Assembly (NCBI GenBank): GCA_050486105.1
Contig: JBJHCR010000091.1
Location: forward strand, 1 to 19,803
Direction: 5' to 3'
DNA: 19,803 bases
Source: JAEXNA01 sp050486105
GTDB taxonomy: Bacteria > Vulcanimicrobiota > Xenobia > Xenobiales > JADMJV01
In this document: piece by piece, positions 6,882 to 15,512 of the stretch
How the letters are laid out: the number at the start of each line of letters is the position of its first letter
How positions within the stretch are numbered: the first letter of the stretch is position 1
Made by a program: the position numbers and the translations under genes
Notes under the pieces: generated by a model
The model's input: only the letters and a program-made list of their open reading frames with translations
What the model was told of the DNA's origin: nothing
The model's database searches: none

Positions 6882-7811
6882 TCAAGCAGTCGAGTTTTGG
6901 GCGGCCTCTTTGATCAGGTCCAGAGCGCGCTGCACCGAGGCCAACGGGAGCAAGGGTGGGCCGGCAACCGGGGCGATGGTCCAGCCTCTGCTTCCTTTCT
7001 TGAGGCGCACCCAGAATTGCTGATCCAGGTCCGCTTCGCGGCAGAAGACTTCCTGCATGGCGATATGCTGCTCCGGGTCATACAAGAAGCTTTTGAACTC
7101 AATGGGGTGAGGTTTGCGTTCCGATTCCAAAGAGAATCGTTTGGGATCGAAATCGGGAACGAGGTGGTGTTTCACGTCGATCATCTCCGGCTCAGGGATT
7201 GTTTGATGTTGAGACTTTACGAAGCTCAGGCGGAAAAAATCGCTCTGACCTTGCTCCTGCCACTTGCGCTCGTACTTGGTTCGAAATTCCGCCCCTACGA
7301 TCTCCAGAGAACTCTTAAGGCCGGTAGTTTTCTCGGTGCACTCTTCCAAGATTTGGTCGCGATAGGATTCGTCGTCGGTGACGATGGTAATGGATCCCTG
7401 CTCGGTGAGTCTGGAGTTCATGAGCCGCATGAATTCCGGTCTAAAGAGCCGATACTTAGCGTGTCGCTCCTTTGGCCAGGGGCAAGGGAAGAGAGCCGTG
7501 AACTCCTGCACGCTGCAGGCGGGGAAATTCCATAAAAGAGCCGCTTTGGCGTCTTCCAACAAAAGTCGAACGTTGGTGAGCCGGGCTTTTTCCAAGGACC
7601 GCAAGCACCGCCAAACCGAGCCCCAGCAGAGTTCGATGCCCACGAAGTTGACCTCTGGCTGAGCCTTGGCCGTTCGGGCCAGGTAATCTCCATTGCCGAA
7701 GCCGATCTCGACCACCAGGGGGGCAACTCGAGCGAATTCTTGCTCCCATTGCAGGGGCAGGGTGCGGGCGCGCCAGGGAAGGAATGGAGTGAGACTCCCG
7801 TATTTGGCCAT
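6882..7811 (-). CDS. trmB: tRNA (guanine-N7-)-methyltransferase with long C-terminal extension
   Basis: TrmB uses S-adenosylmethionine to make m7G46 in the tRNA variable loop. With the ATG at 7811 the protein has 309 aa. The SAM-binding motif EIGFGNG is at 35-41, the acidic FVGIE at 56-60, the family signature FPCPWPKERHAKYR at 108-121, TDDESY at 145-150, and TKYERKW at 178-184. The usual TrmB ends around residue 200; here roughly 110 further residues follow, with no motif I recognise. Long C-terminal extensions are known in some TrmB proteins, for example that of Aquifex. An in-frame ATG at 7922 would add 37 Arg-rich residues; I prefer 7811 because the TrmB homology begins there, although no good ribosome-binding site precedes either. 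It converges on the cell-wall hydrolase and diverges from folE2. Confidence 0.88.
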   Translation of the reverse strand: MAKYGSLTPFLPWRARTLPLQWEQEFARVAPLVVEIGFGNGDYLARTAKAQPEVNFVGIELCWGSVWRCLRSLEKARLTNVRLLLEDAKAALLWNFPACSVQEFTALFPCPWPKERHAKYRLFRPEFMRLMNSRLTEQGSITIVTDDESYRDQILEECTEKTTGLKSSLEIVGAEFRTKYERKWQEQGQSDFFRLSFVKSQHQTIPEPEMIDVKHHLVPDFDPKRFSLESERKPHPIEFKSFLYDPEQHIAMQEVFCREADLDQQFWVRLKKGSRGWTIAPVAGPPLLPLASVQRALDLIKEAAQNSTA

Positions 7812-7951
7812 GGCGGATGCTACCAGGAATTTCTGGGAGTCCCTTCTTGAGAGAGTTGCCGTATTTGGATCATCACCTGCGAGCCTTCCCGCCTTCCGGA
7901 GGAGTAGACGTGTAAGGCGCATTCAGGCGGGTATAACCTCCACGAGACGAA

Positions 7952-7969
7952 GATAAGTTCTGCCTTATC
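7952..7969. promoter_or_regulatory. 18-bp inverted repeat upstream of folE2 (possible operator)
   Basis: GATAAG at 7952-7957 and CTTATC at 7964-7969 are exact reverse complements separated by six bases. The repeat lies in the trmB-folE2 divergent spacer, 40 nt before the folE2 start. It could bind a dimeric repressor or form a small leader hairpin. folE2 is under the zinc repressor Zur in some bacteria, but this sequence does not resemble the Zur boxes I know. Confidence 0.35.
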
Positions 7970-8008
7970 AGGCCGAACATCGAGGCTCGATGAGCGTGGA
8001 GGTGCGAC

Positions 8009-8815
8009 GTGGAAATGATCGACATTCAAAAGACTCAGGACACTCGCCAGGTTGCCCTTGAGCAGGTTGGTGTTTGCGACCTCAAATACCCCATCACGGT
8101 GCTTGACAGGACCAATGGAACTCAGCAGACCGTCGCCAATGTCAGCCTCTCTGTCTCTCTTCCTCCTGAGGTCAAGGGGACTCACATGAGTCGCTTTATA
8201 GCGGTCATGAATGAGCATCGGGGAGAGATCACCATGAAGGCTATCCCGTCCATTTTGTCCGACCTCAAACTCAAACTCGAGGCCAGTGCAGCTCAGGTCA
8301 CTATGACTTTTCCGTATTTCATCGAGAAGGCCGCCCCGGTGAGTGGGCAAAAGGGCTATATTGATTGTCTGGTCACCTTCACTGGGGAAAGCGGACAGCA
8401 AGGGCATCGCTTCTCGATTCACGTAAAAGTGGCGGTCGCCAGCCTTTGCCCCTGCAGCAAAGCGATCAGCGACTACGGAGCTCACAATCAGAGGGGCGAA
8501 GTTTCCATTGACGTGGACCTTGCCGAGCAAGACGGACGCCTAGCCAAAGTCTGGATCGAAGAATTGTACGAGATCGCCGAATCTGCTGCTTCAGCCCCAC
8601 TCTACCCCCTGCTCAAGCGCACCGATGAGCGCTTTGTCACCATGCAAGCCTACGAGAATCCGGCCTTTGTTGAAGATATCGCTCGCAACGTGGCTGTTGC
8701 CCTCAGGAAGGATTCAAGACTCAAGGCCTATCACATCAAGGTGACCAACTTCGAGAGCATTCACGCTCATAACGCCTTTGCTGTGGCTCGTTCAAGTACA
8801 GACTTTGCGCCTTGA
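8009..8815 (+). CDS. folE2: GTP cyclohydrolase FolE2 (type IB)
   Basis: FolE2 converts GTP to dihydroneopterin triphosphate, the first step of folate and some deazapurine pathways, in the cytoplasm. The 268-aa length fits the family. Visible family motifs are DTR at 11-13, KGTHMSRF at 56-63, the CPCSK active-site segment with Cys147 and Cys149, ISDYGAHNQRG at 153-163, and NFESIHAHNAFA starting at 247. GTG 8009 is chosen as start because GGAGG (7998-8002) lies six bases upstream; ATG 8015 is two codons inside. Unlike zinc-dependent FolE1, FolE2 can use other metals and often serves in zinc limitation. Its TGA overlaps the TTG of the downstream permease, so it appears to head the export operon, although no functional link to export is evident. 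Confidence 0.95.
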   Translation: MEMIDIQKTQDTRQVALEQVGVCDLKYPITVLDRTNGTQQTVANVSLSVSLPPEVKGTHMSRFIAVMNEHRGEITMKAIPSILSDLKLKLEASAAQVTMTFPYFIEKAAPVSGQKGYIDCLVTFTGESGQQGHRFSIHVKVAVASLCPCSKAISDYGAHNQRGEVSIDVDLAEQDGRLAKVWIEELYEIAESAASAPLYPLLKRTDERFVTMQAYENPAFVEDIARNVAVALRKDSRLKAYHIKVTNFESIHAHNAFAVARSSTDFAP

Positions 8816-11376
8816 GGATCCCTCCATTACTCTGGCTGTCGTATTTTCGCTACCTCAAGAAGAACTCGTGGCTTTTGGCTCTGTGCCTCATAGCCATCTC
8901 TACCGGAGTCGCGGTCATTCTTGCGATCGATGTGGCCAGCATCAGTGCCCGCCGGTCTTTCGATTTGTCTACCGAGGCGCTGACAGGTCGGACGACCCAT
9001 CAGTTAGTAGTGCCCGGGGGGCGTATACCCGAAGACTTGTATCGATTTCTCAGGGTGGAGCGAGATCTTCTTCAATGTGCCCCGGTGGTGGAAGGATACG
9101 TCTCCATCGACTATGGGGAGGGGGAGGGTACAGAGCAGCAGCCTCTGGTCTTGACTCTTTTGGGTGTAGAGCCGCTGGCCGACCGGTCGTTTCGAACCTG
9201 GACCGGAGGCAACTTTGAGGGCTTCGCCGATTCTGGCTCAGCGAGTTTGACGGGGCTGATCGGCTCCCCCGATCAGGTGGTTCTTTCAGCGAGCACGGCA
9301 GAACGTTTAGGTTGGTCTCCGGGGGAGTCGAGAACGGCAAGAGCCGGAGGCAGAGATCACCGCCTCACCCTGGCCGGAGTTTTTCGTCCCTCTTCGGACC
9401 GCAGTGGATCAGCCCTCGACAACATAGTGCTGGTGGACATCAGCACCGCTCAAGTTCTCTTGGACCGGGTCGGGACTTTGGACCGCATCGATCTTTTTCT
9501 GTCCGAGCCTGACCAACTAAGGAACTTGGAAGGCCTCCCCGTCAACGTGGTGATTCAAGATGCGGGACAGAGTAGAGAAACCGCGGCCCAACTCTCAGCG
9601 GCCTTTCACACCAACCTCAGGGCTCTGTCCTACCTCTGCCTCTTGGTCGCCGGATTCCTGATCTTGAATGTTGTTAGCTTTTCCATCGCCCATCGCAGAA
9701 GAAGCCTCGGTCGATTGAGAATCCTGGGGGTCACTTCCTCACAGTTGACTCGGCTCCTATTGGGCGAGGCTCTCATTCTCGGTCTGGTGGGAAGCTTGTT
9801 CGGTCTGCTTTTTGGCTTGGCTCTCGGTCGTGCTCTGGTTCCGTTGGTCACCCAGACTCTCAATGATTTGTATTACGTGCACTCTATCACCGGTTTCGAA
9901 ATCGAACTGAGGCTGCTGCTCAAGGCTTTTTGCTGGGGTCTGACCACGACCTTGTTGGCCGCCCTCTGGCCGGCATTCGATGCGGCCAAATGTGAACCGT
10001 TGCTCTTGCTTCATAGGGTGGAAACAGCGGAGCGGAACTTCCAATTGGCGGTTCGCCTGGCCTGTTTTGGACTTGTTCTCCTGGCGACTTCCTTGGCCGT
10101 TCTGGGCCATCAAAGCTTGACAGCCGGTCTTTTCTCCTTGCTGTTGATGGTACTCGGCAGCACGCTGCTGGTCCCATTTGGACTTGTGCTATTCGTCAAG
10201 TTGGGTACACTGGCTGCCAGGTCTTTATCTACCCGCATGGCTTGGCGAGGTCTAAGCGCCTATCTCGAGAGGACAGGATTGGCGGCAGTAGCTCTGACGG
10301 TGGCAGTCGCAGCTACTGTATCCATAGGGATGATGGTGCACTCTTTTCGAGGCACTCTCACGGTTTGGCTCGAGACCACTCTGGTGGCCGACATCTACGT
10401 TGGGGTCAGGGATCTGGCCAGCTTCGGATCGAGCAGCGGGGTGGCCATGGAGCCCGACACAGTGGAAGCGATCCTGAGCATGCCCGGAGTCTTGGATTGG
10501 GTAGGGCAGAGGGTTCGAACTGTCCCTTCGAGCACCGGAGAAACGATGCTGGTGGGATTGCGTGCTCCGAAAGCCTACAGAGAAGCCTTGGTCTTTCTCG
10601 AGTTGAGTCCCCTTGCTTGGGAGCGTTTCGAACTAGGTGAAGGGGTGTTTCTCACTGAACCATACGCACGCAGAGCCTCACTTTGGGCGGGAGACGAACT
10701 GTCCATCTCCACCCCACTCGGCGAGCGAACTTTTGAGGTTTTGGGAGTGTACTATTCCTATGCTCCGGACCGAAATTTGGCCTTGGCTCATGGTCGGGCT
10801 GTCAGCCAACTGTTTGCGGAGAGCAACTGGAGCGGACTGGCCCTCTACCTGGACCCGGACCAGGACCCGTCCGAGGTGGTCGAAGAACTCAAAAGACGAT
10901 ACGGGGAAGCGCTCGAGGTTCGTTCGACCGGAGAACTCAAGAGGTTGGCGTTGGAGATTTTCGAGCGCACCTTCACAGTCACCGAAGTGCTTAGGCTTTT
11001 GGCCCTAGGAGTGGCTTTCGTAGGGATATTTCTGTCCTTGCTGGCGCTTGCTCTAGAAAGAACTTCAGAGGTTAGGGTCTTGCGAGTTCTGGGTTTTGAA
11101 ACCAGACAACTCTTTTCCTTGAGCGTCTTGCAGTCTGGACTGCTGGGTCTGATTTCCGGGTTCCTGGCACTACCCTTGGGGGTGGCGCTGGCTCAGGTGA
11201 TGATTCAAGTGATCAATCGCCGGGCCTTCGGTTGGACCATCACTCCGGTGTTCGACGGGTCAGGAAGCTTGGTTTCCCTGCTCTTGGCAGTGTTGGCAGC
11301 GGGCTTGGCAGGTCTATATCCTGCCCGCTTTTGGAGTCGATTGGACCAGGGGGAGTCTTTGAGGGAAAGGGAGTAG
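8812..11376 (+). CDS. FtsX/YbbP-type ABC permease with two FtsX domains
   Basis: An 854-aa inner-membrane protein with about ten predicted TM helices in the order 1-3-2-1-3. TM1 is near 17-38; a large periplasmic domain (about 40-268) precedes the first FtsX triplet (about 270-385). Two or three central helices lie at 405-460 and another at 485-510. A second periplasmic domain (about 515-725) leads to the second FtsX triplet (about 725-840). This architecture matches large predicted permeases that act as mechanical or lipoprotein/lipid export partners of LolD/MacB-type ATPases. No such ATPase is encoded in the window; the only ATPase nearby is of NatA type. The TTG start at 8812 overlaps the folE2 TGA, with no clear Shine-Dalgarno sequence, so translation probably depends on coupling. 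Permease type is confident, substrate unknown. Confidence 0.85.
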   Translation: MRIPPLLWLSYFRYLKKNSWLLALCLIAISTGVAVILAIDVASISARRSFDLSTEALTGRTTHQLVVPGGRIPEDLYRFLRVERDLLQCAPVVEGYVSIDYGEGEGTEQQPLVLTLLGVEPLADRSFRTWTGGNFEGFADSGSASLTGLIGSPDQVVLSASTAERLGWSPGESRTARAGGRDHRLTLAGVFRPSSDRSGSALDNIVLVDISTAQVLLDRVGTLDRIDLFLSEPDQLRNLEGLPVNVVIQDAGQSRETAAQLSAAFHTNLRALSYLCLLVAGFLILNVVSFSIAHRRRSLGRLRILGVTSSQLTRLLLGEALILGLVGSLFGLLFGLALGRALVPLVTQTLNDLYYVHSITGFEIELRLLLKAFCWGLTTTLLAALWPAFDAAKCEPLLLLHRVETAERNFQLAVRLACFGLVLLATSLAVLGHQSLTAGLFSLLLMVLGSTLLVPFGLVLFVKLGTLAARSLSTRMAWRGLSAYLERTGLAAVALTVAVAATVSIGMMVHSFRGTLTVWLETTLVADIYVGVRDLASFGSSSGVAMEPDTVEAILSMPGVLDWVGQRVRTVPSSTGETMLVGLRAPKAYREALVFLELSPLAWERFELGEGVFLTEPYARRASLWAGDELSISTPLGERTFEVLGVYYSYAPDRNLALAHGRAVSQLFAESNWSGLALYLDPDQDPSEVVEELKRRYGEALEVRSTGELKRLALEIFERTFTVTEVLRLLALGVAFVGIFLSLLALALERTSEVRVLRVLGFETRQLFSLSVLQSGLLGLISGFLALPLGVALAQVMIQVINRRAFGWTITPVFDGSGSLVSLLLAVLAAGLAGLYPARFWSRLDQGESLRERE

Positions 11377-11446
11377 ATACCCTCGAGCAATTAAGAATTT
11401 GAAATCTCTAGAGGGTCAGAAGACGTCGAGCTTAGCGGAGATCCTG

Positions 11447-12667
11447 ATGTTGACCAGAAGGGAGCTTCGCTCGGCCTATAGAGAGACCAGCGTCGTTCTT
11501 TATTCCGTTCTTCTTCCACTCTTGCTCTACCCTTTCTTGCTCTGGCTCATGGTGACCGCCCTCACCTTTATTGAAGGTCAGCAAGAGAGGCGCGTGGTGG
11601 TCATTCACTATGATGAAGCGATCCTTGAGCAATTGGGCACCGAGTTTCTAGAGATGCTCTCCGAGGCCGATAGAGTGGAGGTATCGCCCTCGTCCAAAAG
11701 TGGTCAGGGTCTGTCTTCAAGGATCCCGGCTTACGATGCTCGACTGACCTTAAGACCGAATTCTGGACCGGAGCAGTCGGTGGAGATTCGATTCTTTGGG
11801 GATCGGGTCGAGTCCCAGGAGGCTGTGAGGAGGATTCGAGAGGTGCATGGTCACTATCTCGAGCAATTGAGCCAGACTTGGTTCACCGACCACGACCTAA
11901 ATCCGTTAGCGGCCAAACCTTTCGATTTGAATAGCCGCTCGGTTTCCGCCTCCAGTGAAGTTGGGGGATATTTGCTCGGGGCCCTGTTGCCCATTGGGTT
12001 GCTGGTGATGATCGCTCTCGGCGGGGCATATCCTGCTATCGACACCACGGCGGGAGAGCGAGAAAGGGGGACTTGGGAGACCATGCGATCCTGCTCTCCC
12101 AGCATGACCACCATCGTCGTTTCCAAGTATCTCTTCGTCTTCATCGTATGCTCTTTGAGCGGGCTGCTCAACCTTTTTGCCATGCTGTTGTCGATTCGAT
12201 CGATCGTGGCTCCATTGCTGCGTAACAGCGAGGGAATCACTTTTGAGATCGGTCCCCTAACGATGCTCATCTTGATCTGTGGAGTGCTCGGAGTGGCTCT
12301 ATTCGTGGCCGCTGCCCTGCTGCTCTGCGCCGCCTTTGCCAGGACTTTTCGGGAAGGCCAGGCTCTGACAACCCCCATGTTCATGCTGATAGCTCTGCCG
12401 GTGCTCCCTCTGTCGGACCCCAGCCTCACGTTGGACCAAAGCCTCGCCTTGGTTCCCTTGGTGAATTTGGCCCTAGTTTGGCGTCAGGCTCTCCAGGGCA
12501 CCTTTGAGCCCTTCTACCTCGTGCAGACAGCCTTGAGTTTGGGAGTGCTGGTCGTTTCTTGCCTCTGGCTCGGTTCCCGAATGTTGGACAACGAAGATCT
12601 CATGAATGGAGTAGACCGCGAGATGTCTTGGCAGGGCTTTGTCCGAGTATTGAAGGGGAAAAAGTGA
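11447..12667 (+). CDS. NatB-like ABC-2 permease
   Basis: A 406-aa ABC-2 family membrane permease. One N-terminal TM segment (about 14-40, rich in LLPLLLYPFLLW) is followed by an extracytoplasmic domain of about 145 residues and then five or so TM helices. The loop motif GERERGTWETM after the second TM is the conserved NatB/ABC-2 signature and is shared with the permease at 13461. NatAB systems export sodium ions or other small substrates. ATG 11447 is chosen because GGAG stands six bases upstream; TTG 11399 is an in-frame alternative adding 16 residues, but its upstream sequence is poor. The gene ends in GTGA, overlapping the ATPase start, so permease and ATPase are clearly one unit. Confidence 0.87.
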   Translation: MLTRRELRSAYRETSVVLYSVLLPLLLYPFLLWLMVTALTFIEGQQERRVVVIHYDEAILEQLGTEFLEMLSEADRVEVSPSSKSGQGLSSRIPAYDARLTLRPNSGPEQSVEIRFFGDRVESQEAVRRIREVHGHYLEQLSQTWFTDHDLNPLAAKPFDLNSRSVSASSEVGGYLLGALLPIGLLVMIALGGAYPAIDTTAGERERGTWETMRSCSPSMTTIVVSKYLFVFIVCSLSGLLNLFAMLLSIRSIVAPLLRNSEGITFEIGPLTMLILICGVLGVALFVAAALLLCAAFARTFREGQALTTPMFMLIALPVLPLSDPSLTLDQSLALVPLVNLALVWRQALQGTFEPFYLVQTALSLGVLVVSCLWLGSRMLDNEDLMNGVDREMSWQGFVRVLKGKK

Positions 12668-13464
12668 CGAATTCTGTCGAGCAGGACTCAGATTCACCGA
12701 TTTTCGTTGATAAGCTGTCTAAGGTATTTGAGGACGAGGGTCGAGGCACTCTGGTGGCCGTTTCCGAGGTCAGCTTCCATTGTCGACCTGGGGAGATCTT
12801 CGGTTTGTTGGGAACCAATGGGGCGGGAAAGACGACGACCTTGCGAATGCTTTCGACTTTGCTCAAGCCGAGTGGAGGACAGGCTAGAGTCATGGGTTTC
12901 TCGGTTTTGGAGAATCCAGACCAAGTACGCCGCTCTTTAGGCTATCTTAGCACCACCACGGCTCTCTATCCCAGGCTGACCTGTCGCGAGACTCTCGATT
13001 TCTTTGCCAGGATAAATGGCTATCCTTCGAATGGAGTCGCCGAGCGAGTGGAGTCCTTGATTCATAGATTCGGTTTGCAGGAGTATGCCGACGCCAGAAT
13101 CGAGAGGTTATCTACAGGAATGACTCAAAAAGTAGCCATCGCGCGTACTGTAGCCCACGACCCGGCCGTCGTGATCCTCGATGAGCCGACGAACGGTCTG
13201 GACATACTCAACGTTCTGGATTTTCATAGTCTCATGCGGGAACTCAAGGAGGCTGGAAAGACGGTGCTCTTCTCCACTCACACCATGTCCGAAGCGGAGC
13301 GTCTCTGCGATCGAATTGCCATCATTCATAAAGGCTTGATCTTGGCTTGTGGAACTTTGGAGGAACTCCGGACCTTGTCGGGTGAGCACTATCTTGAAGA
13401 TATCTTCGTTTGGCTGTTGGATAAGCAGGGTCAGGATGAACCAGGGGAGCTCAAGATTCTTTGA
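12664..13464 (+). CDS. NatA-like ABC transporter ATP-binding protein
   Basis: A 266-aa ABC ATPase that would power the two flanking NatB-like permeases from the cytoplasmic face. Walker A GTNGAGKTT is at 50-58; the signature is LSTGMTQ (the LSxGM form typical of NatA-type, ABC-2-coupled ATPases); Walker B is VVILDEPTNGLD; the H-loop is FSTHTM. The length and short C-terminal tail fit NatA. GTG 12664 overlaps the upstream TGA as GTGA and has AAGGGG nearby, so the longer upstream in-frame reading is not used. The stop overlaps the TTG of the next permease. The gene sits between two permeases that could pair as a heterodimer around one ATPase dimer. Confidence 0.93.
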   Translation: MTNSVEQDSDSPIFVDKLSKVFEDEGRGTLVAVSEVSFHCRPGEIFGLLGTNGAGKTTTLRMLSTLLKPSGGQARVMGFSVLENPDQVRRSLGYLSTTTALYPRLTCRETLDFFARINGYPSNGVAERVESLIHRFGLQEYADARIERLSTGMTQKVAIARTVAHDPAVVILDEPTNGLDILNVLDFHSLMRELKEAGKTVLFSTHTMSEAERLCDRIAIIHKGLILACGTLEELRTLSGEHYLEDIFVWLLDKQGQDEPGELKIL

Positions 13465-15509
13465 ATCGAGTTCTGCTCAAATACGAGTTGTTGACCCTAC
13501 TTCGTGACAGCAGAACTCTGTTTTTGTCGATCGTGCTTCCCATTGTTCTTCTCCCGGCTCTCCTTTTCACTCTCAACCGCTATGGAGCAGATCGGGGAGC
13601 TACCTCTCAGACCGATTTTCGCTATGCGCGCGCCCCGGTCAGCGCTGCCTTTGATGAGATTCTCAAGGAGGCTCTGGGGACCGAGGATTTTCGACAAATC
13701 AACTCCAGTGACTCTGAGCATTTGTTGATTGAGGGACACCTCGAACTCCTCATCAGCCTGATGGAGCCCGACCCTACAGACCCTGATCTGGGCCAGGAGG
13801 TGATCGAGCAATTTCCGAGTTTTGAGCCTTTGGTGCTGTCCTTCGAGCCTGGACGTCCGGTGATCGAGTTGGCCTACCGTGCCGATCGCGATCGTTCTGT
13901 TCGAGCTTTCCTTGAAGCGAGGAACCGGTTGCAAGATTTTCGCAGGGTGTTGGTCCGAGAAGTGGTGCTCACCGATCCTCCTAGGGGCCTCTTCACCCTG
14001 GAAGACGTGGATGAGAGCAAGGAGCAAGAGAGAATCGCCCGATCCTATGGTCCCGCCCTTTCAGCCTTCTTGGTTTTGATGCTGTTGGGGGGGGGCTCGG
14101 TGGCTGCCCTGGACAGTTTGGCGGGGGAGAGGGAACGGGGCACCTTGTCGACTCTTTTTGCTTCTTCGTTGGCGAGAGACACCATCTTGGGAACGAAGTT
14201 TGTAGCGGTGGCCCTGATCTCGCTGGTCATCGCCTTGGCTCAGGTCCTCAACCTGGCGGTCTACGCAGCTTTCGATTGGCTTGCTCTGCCCTCGGCTTTC
14301 CTCGCGGGCACCGGAAAACTTGGCCTAGTGGTGCTCGCGCTGATCTTTGTCGTTGAAGCCATTTTTACCGCGGCCCTGTTGCTGCATATTTCTGCTCGAA
14401 GTCGGTCCTTCAAGGAAGCTCAACTGTTCTTCTTTCCCGCATTTCTAGTGGCTTTCGTGCTCAGTCTCACCGGCCTCATGCCCGGCTTACCGATACGTTC
14501 GGTTTTCAGCCTGATTCCTATCGTCGGCGCCGGGGTAGCAATCCCCGAAATCTTAGCCGGACGGATCGATCTCCTGGTGGTGTTCATGGTCTTGCTCGGT
14601 CACCTTTTGGCGACCTACGGCTTGATGAAAGGAACTTCGGGATTGATGGCCCGAGAGGATTTCCTGGGAGACCTTAGGGCCCTCAGAGGAGAAGAACTCC
14701 TTTTCGATCAATTCTCTCAGCGAGCGCTTCCTTTTTTTGCTTTACTCGGAGCGGGCTTGGTTGTCTTGCCCGGAAATTTTGCCGTCCTTTCGAGCCTGAC
14801 CGGGCAGGTGCTCTTCAATCAGGTTATCCTGTTCGGGCTCGGGCCCTACCTGCTGATGCGTTTTTATCGCCGCAAGTTCACGAAAGTGGTTCCCTTGCGA
14901 GCAGTGTCCTGGAAGATACTCATTCTCTGTCTAGCTATGGTTCCGGTAGGGCAGATAGCCGCCACGGGCTTGTCTCACCTCCTAGGGCCCATCCTTCCTC
15001 CCCCGGTGCGAGCTTTGGAGGAAATGCTCGGTTTACTAGATGTCCACGGGACTCCCACCTGGCAACTTTTCCTGCTGATCGGAATTCTTCCGGGATTGTT
15101 CGAGGAATTTGCCTTCAGGGGAGTTCTCCTCCATTCCTTACACCGCCGGTTTTCTCCCTGGCTTGTCATCTCTGTGGTAGCGCTGATTTTCGGACTGTTC
15201 CATATCAATTTTTTCCGAGTGCTTCCCACGGCTTTTCTGGGATTCTTTATGGGCTTGCTCACCATGGCCACGGGCTCTCTTTGGCCGGCTATTTTGGTCC
15301 ACATGGGAAACAACAGCTTGGCCGTGGCAGCCATGCAATTGGGATGGGACCTAGAGCATCTCGGTTGGGGTAGCTACGTCTCGGCGACTGTGGGTCTGAT
15401 CTTGATTTCCGCTTTGGTCTTGCGATGGGGGGAGGGCTATCCTGGAACTCGCTGGGCGAAAGCGTCGAGCGTCTCGAAGAGACAGGTCGTTGAAGAGCCT
15501 GCGAGTTGA
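13461..15509 (+). CDS. NatB-like permease fused to CPBP intramembrane protease
   Basis: A 682-aa membrane protein. The N-terminal ~400 residues are a second NatB-like ABC-2 permease: TM1 near 15-38, an extracytoplasmic domain to about 195, the GERERGTL loop, then several TM helices. The C-terminal part is a CPBP (type II CAAX/Rce1-like) intramembrane metalloprotease with all three motifs intact: EEFAFR at 548-553, FGLFH ending in His581, and HMGNN with His614 and Asn618. Such fusions are known in several phyla and are assumed to process or regulate a peptide or protein linked to the transporter. The TTG start overlaps the ATPase TGA as TTGA. It ends three bases before the convergent proA stop. 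The substrate of the transporter and of the protease is unknown. Confidence 0.9.
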   Translation: MNRVLLKYELLTLLRDSRTLFLSIVLPIVLLPALLFTLNRYGADRGATSQTDFRYARAPVSAAFDEILKEALGTEDFRQINSSDSEHLLIEGHLELLISLMEPDPTDPDLGQEVIEQFPSFEPLVLSFEPGRPVIELAYRADRDRSVRAFLEARNRLQDFRRVLVREVVLTDPPRGLFTLEDVDESKEQERIARSYGPALSAFLVLMLLGGGSVAALDSLAGERERGTLSTLFASSLARDTILGTKFVAVALISLVIALAQVLNLAVYAAFDWLALPSAFLAGTGKLGLVVLALIFVVEAIFTAALLLHISARSRSFKEAQLFFFPAFLVAFVLSLTGLMPGLPIRSVFSLIPIVGAGVAIPEILAGRIDLLVVFMVLLGHLLATYGLMKGTSGLMAREDFLGDLRALRGEELLFDQFSQRALPFFALLGAGLVVLPGNFAVLSSLTGQVLFNQVILFGLGPYLLMRFYRRKFTKVVPLRAVSWKILILCLAMVPVGQIAATGLSHLLGPILPPPVRALEEMLGLLDVHGTPTWQLFLLIGILPGLFEEFAFRGVLLHSLHRRFSPWLVISVVALIFGLFHINFFRVLPTAFLGFFMGLLTMATGSLWPAILVHMGNNSLAVAAMQLGWDLEHLGWGSYVSATVGLILISALVLRWGEGYPGTRWAKASSVSKRQVVEEPAS

Positions 15510-15512
15510 CCT

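Noticed and set aside
6897..7535. Plus-strand open frame (212 codons) within trmB
   Set aside because: TrmB on the minus strand explains this DNA; the plus-strand reading is a shadow.
7812..7922. Longer trmB start at ATG 7922
   Set aside because: The added 37 residues are Arg/Leu-rich without similarity to TrmB, and no well-placed ribosome-binding site precedes it; kept only as an alternative.
7820..8530. Minus-strand open frame (236 codons) opposite folE2
   Set aside because: folE2 motifs on the plus strand are complete; the antisense protein has no recognisable features.
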